A DNA stretch of 64,000 nt from Isoetes taiwanensis (taxonomy: Eukaryota; Streptophyta; Lycopodiopsida; Isoetales; Isoetaceae): positions 124,001 to 188,000 of the forward strand of contig JAJEKV010000077.1 in NCBI GenBank assembly GCA_021234155.1, written 5' to 3'. Position 1 is the stretch's first letter, and each line of letters starts with the position of its first letter. A program made the position numbers and the translations under genes. Below the pieces are notes generated by a model. That model had not been told where the DNA came from. It did not search any database and saw only the letters and a list, made by a program, of their open reading frames with translations. Below are positions 61,171 to 64,000 of this stretch, piece by piece.

Positions 61171-62575
61171 ATGGCTATGGCTATGGCGATGGCGCCGAGT
61201 TACCCAGCCATGCCGAGAGCGCTCCCATTTTGCAGCCTCAGCTTTGTGCAATGCAATGAAAGGGTGAGCATGAGCATGAGCATGGCAAAGGATCTGGTGC
61301 AGCCAATGCATAACATTTCGGCACCGGAAATATCAATTCAGCAGGATCTGGAAAATGAGATCGCAGCAAAGGGGCTAAAACTAAGCAGCCTCAGCTTGAA
61401 ATGGAGAGACATACAAGGGGAGAGGATTGGGGCCGGGTTGCTTCACCCTTTGGACATTGATCTAAGGTCCGAGATAATAAAATATGGGGAATTTGCACAG
61501 TGCTGTTATGATTGCTTGACGGTTTGCCCATATTCACGATACCATGGCACATGCAAATCTGACCTCGGGGATTTCTTTGGAGCGAGGTTGGTCTCGAGGA
61601 TACAAACTATGAGGTAACCAAATATATTTATGCATCTTGTTAAGGAATTCGGGGTTTGTCCAACAAATCCCCATAAGGGGTTGCAATTGGATGGGATTTG
61701 TAGCGATGTCTAATTCAGAAACCAGCCAAAACTCGGAAGAAGAAATATAGTAGTTGCTTGGAGGCAGCGTGCTTTCGATATTGAATGGCTGGAAAATCGA
61801 GAGGATTTTCTCGGCCCTTGCGCTGAATCGAAAATTGATGATGTGAAAGCGGAAGCGGGTTTCCTTCATCTCTATACTTGCAAAAACCAAGCTAGCAAAA
61901 GTGCGGAGAGCGAGGTCATGGAAGAATTAACCCAGTTTGGTCCACGTGTATCCCCATGAAGATCTCAGTGTTACCATCACTGGCCATAGCTTGGGTGGAG
62001 CTCTTGGCCTTATCAATAGTTATGACATTGCTGAATCTGGCCTCAGTTCCCAGGGGTTGATACCGGTTTCGGTTATCTCCTTTGGTGCTCCTAGAGTAGG
62101 TAATGAAGCCTTTAGCAAAAGAGTTGAAGAGCTAGGGGTTAAAGTCCTCAGGGTTGTTAATGAAAAGGATCTCGTTCCTAAAATGCCTGGGCTTTTTATC
62201 AATGAGAGCCTCAACCCTTGTCCTGAATTTGTAAAGGGCCTTCCCTGGTCCTATTCTCACGTTGGTGTCGAGCTCAGCCTCATCAGTGATGACTCTCCAT
62301 ATCTTAAGCCCTCTTCTGACCCTTGTAACCACCATAACCTTGAGGCTTATCTCCATCTTGTGGATGGCTATCAAGGGAGAGGTAAACCTTTTAAATCTAC
62401 AATGGGTCGAGATGTTGCCCTTGTAAACAAGTTCTCTGATTTTTTGAGAAAGGAGAACAACATTGTAGCTAATTGGTGGCAGGAGGCTAATAGTGGACTT
62501 GTTCAAGATGAGCGTGGATGGTACATCCAACCTCCTCGTCCTCTTGATCACTGCCCCTTCCCTTCAGCATTTTAG
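61171..62575 (+). pseudogene. DAD1-like phospholipase A1 (PLA1-I gamma type), plastid lipase pseudogene
   Basis: Members hydrolyse sn-1 acyl groups of plastid lipids. ATG 61,171 opens a repetitive 'MAMAMAMAPSYP' leader that could be a transit peptide, then 'LKWRDIQGERIGAGLLHPLD' and 'SEIIKYGEFAQCCYD'. The frame is lost near 61,575-61,585, after which 'GLEDTNYEVTKYIYASC' reads in another frame. About 20-30 residues are replaced by unrelated sequence near 61,640-61,670. The frame changes again before 'LGRRNIVVAWR' (about 61,733) and near 61,941. From 61,950 the C-terminal half is intact to the stop at 62,575: 'VTITGHSLGGALGLI' (catalytic Ser), 'LRVVNEKDLVPKMPGLF' (Asp), and 'HHNLEAYLHLVDGYQG' (His). 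At least three frame changes plus the lost block indicate a pseudogene; poor assembly is less likely. Intronless here. Confidence 0.85.
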
Positions 62576-64000
62576 TTTGTTTACTTCAACAAATGTACAT
62601 ATCCTACATGTCAACAAGTAATGTAATAGAAATATCAAGAAGAACAAGGTGCTGCGCACGGAGGGTTGCCCTCCCTGGCCAGAGGGTGAAGTGGCTTAAA
62701 TCATACTTGAAAGTCATGTTTTTACAGTAAATCAAAATTGCTATTTTAAAACATTGATATTTTGTGAAGGTGATGGTACCCATTTGCATCACTAACTCCT
62801 CCTTAGATGTTGAGCTCTTACCTTTCCTCCCAAGACCTTTCCAAAAGGTGACTTGGCATATAAGGCCTACATTCTTTTAGGCCTTTATGGGCTATGCTCA
62901 AGGAGCCCTCCCCAAGCGGCTACGACTGCTAGATCTTTCATAGATTCTAGCTCAAATCGTAATAGTCTACTTGTAACGATCATATAAGTGGCTGAACCAT
63001 ACACATAATCAACATGCCCGTCCACCACCGCGACTCATTAACCACCTGCGGGTTCACCATACGGCTCTACCACAAAGACCATCTAGCTCCACTACAAAAA
63101 TCCACCATACGGGTCCCATGATCTCTCTACATTCAAATCCACATATCCTTGATTCATCACATAGACCACTCATCTCCACCACAAGGCACCGCGGTGTGTC
63201 GTTTATCCGTCTACCGCGGATCGGATCCATTTATCCTTCGTGGATTTGCATTTTAGATCATAATTGTAACAACCCAGAGATAAAAAACAAATGGCCTCAA
63301 AAGGCGGTAGCTCGGTTATAAGATCCATATATCCTTGCTCCACCACCTGCGACCACACATCTCCACCACAACACCACCGCGGCTTCACTACCACGGGCCC
63401 CTTGATCTTTTTGCCTGATTCAAATCCATACATCCTTGGTGGCGTATTTGGATCATAATTGTAACAACCGGGGGATAAAGACAAGCGGCCTCAATTCTTA
63501 CGACAAGGCTGAAGAGCACTAGATGGTTCCGCCCCATCACTTGTTGTTGGTCATTCATCTTCATGTAGACAATCTCTAGCAATATATCCAAGGCATCTCC
63601 AATTTATGATACTTCATATCACTCTTACCCCATTTTACATTAACTGATCCACCTTCAGATGCGAGGTCGCCAGAGACCTCGGTTGTCGCAGATGATATGT
63701 ACCCTGCTTCCCCATTTCTTCATGTTGCATGGCATCTAACAACAGCATTGGGTATAGCTACTTGCATTGAGATAATAAATGAAAAGTTGTTACGGTATAA
63801 TGTAACGACCTTCAACTTGATGATTCTTCAAGAGAGGAGTATCACCATCTAGCTTATGAAGTCACGTATTGGAGAACAGATAAGCCAAATTTGGACATAT
63901 GAAGAAAATTGGATTCCAAAATCCAAGTGTCAAAATTGCTGAATAGGTGTCATACTTAAATGTAGTATATTTGTTTCCTCCAGGCACTTGTATACATTCA
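62576..64000. other. intergenic with a two-copy repeat
   Basis: A repeat of about 75 bp occurs at 63,226-63,303 and 63,426-63,500 ('gatcataattgtaacaac' with 'cctc' and 'ccat.catcctt.gtgg' around it). Words such as 'catctccaccacaa' recur nearby. No gene recognised. Confidence 0.5.

Overview
This window looks like nuclear DNA of a land plant with a large, repeat-rich genome. The beta-tubulin gene has the two intron positions typical of land plants (first exon about 394 nt, second exon 270 nt). There is also a PASTICCINO2-type dehydratase, a DAD1-like plastid lipase, a PPR relic and several Ty3/gypsy and Ty1/copia relics. A fern or another large-genome plant is my inference; nothing here proves the lineage.

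Layout. 1-5.2 kb: AT-rich DNA with a PPR relic. 5.2-8.5 kb: a tandem repeat, then a well preserved multi-exon 3-hydroxyacyl-CoA dehydratase (PAS2/HACD) gene. 10.5-18 kb: a foldback MITE, tandem repeats, an old minus-strand Ty3/gypsy fossil and a Ty1/copia scrap. 20.3-24.2 kb: a Tourist-like MITE in the promoter of a beta-tubulin gene, and a long direct repeat downstream. 25-33 kb: two more copies of the foldback MITE and a nested tandem duplication. 33.1-35.7 kb: a LINE-related retroposed unit with poly(A) and target-site duplication. 37.0-41.1 kb: a large inverted duplication of a truncated hAT transposase gene. 41.1-49.2 kb: the 5' part of a Ty3/gypsy element. 49.2-54 kb: a pyrimidine-rich, gene-poor tract. 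55.4-56.1 kb: the 3' end of a copia fossil. 58-60.2 kb: a SANT/trihelix-like gene between repeats. 61.2-62.6 kb: a PLA1 lipase pseudogene.

The most notable system is the Ty3/gypsy element at 41,125-49,155. It has a 1.53-kb LTR, an initiator-Met tRNA primer site and, between the primer site and gag, two accessory ORFs. The first begins with a histone H3 tail look-alike (MACTKQTARM, with Met where H3 has Lys9) and ends in an unmistakable H3 histone fold, joined by a long charged linker. Each accessory ORF has its own upstream cassette: two copies of a 63-bp hairpin about 200 bp apart, a TATA box with telo-box-like motifs, then the ATG. The hairpins appear to covary. I know of no described plant LTR family carrying a histone, but I could not search. 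This copy is a broken fossil.

The ordinary host genes are few. The dehydratase makes very-long-chain acyl-CoA in the ER, beta-tubulin makes microtubules, and the lipase family acts on plastid galactolipids. They show no functional linkage to each other.
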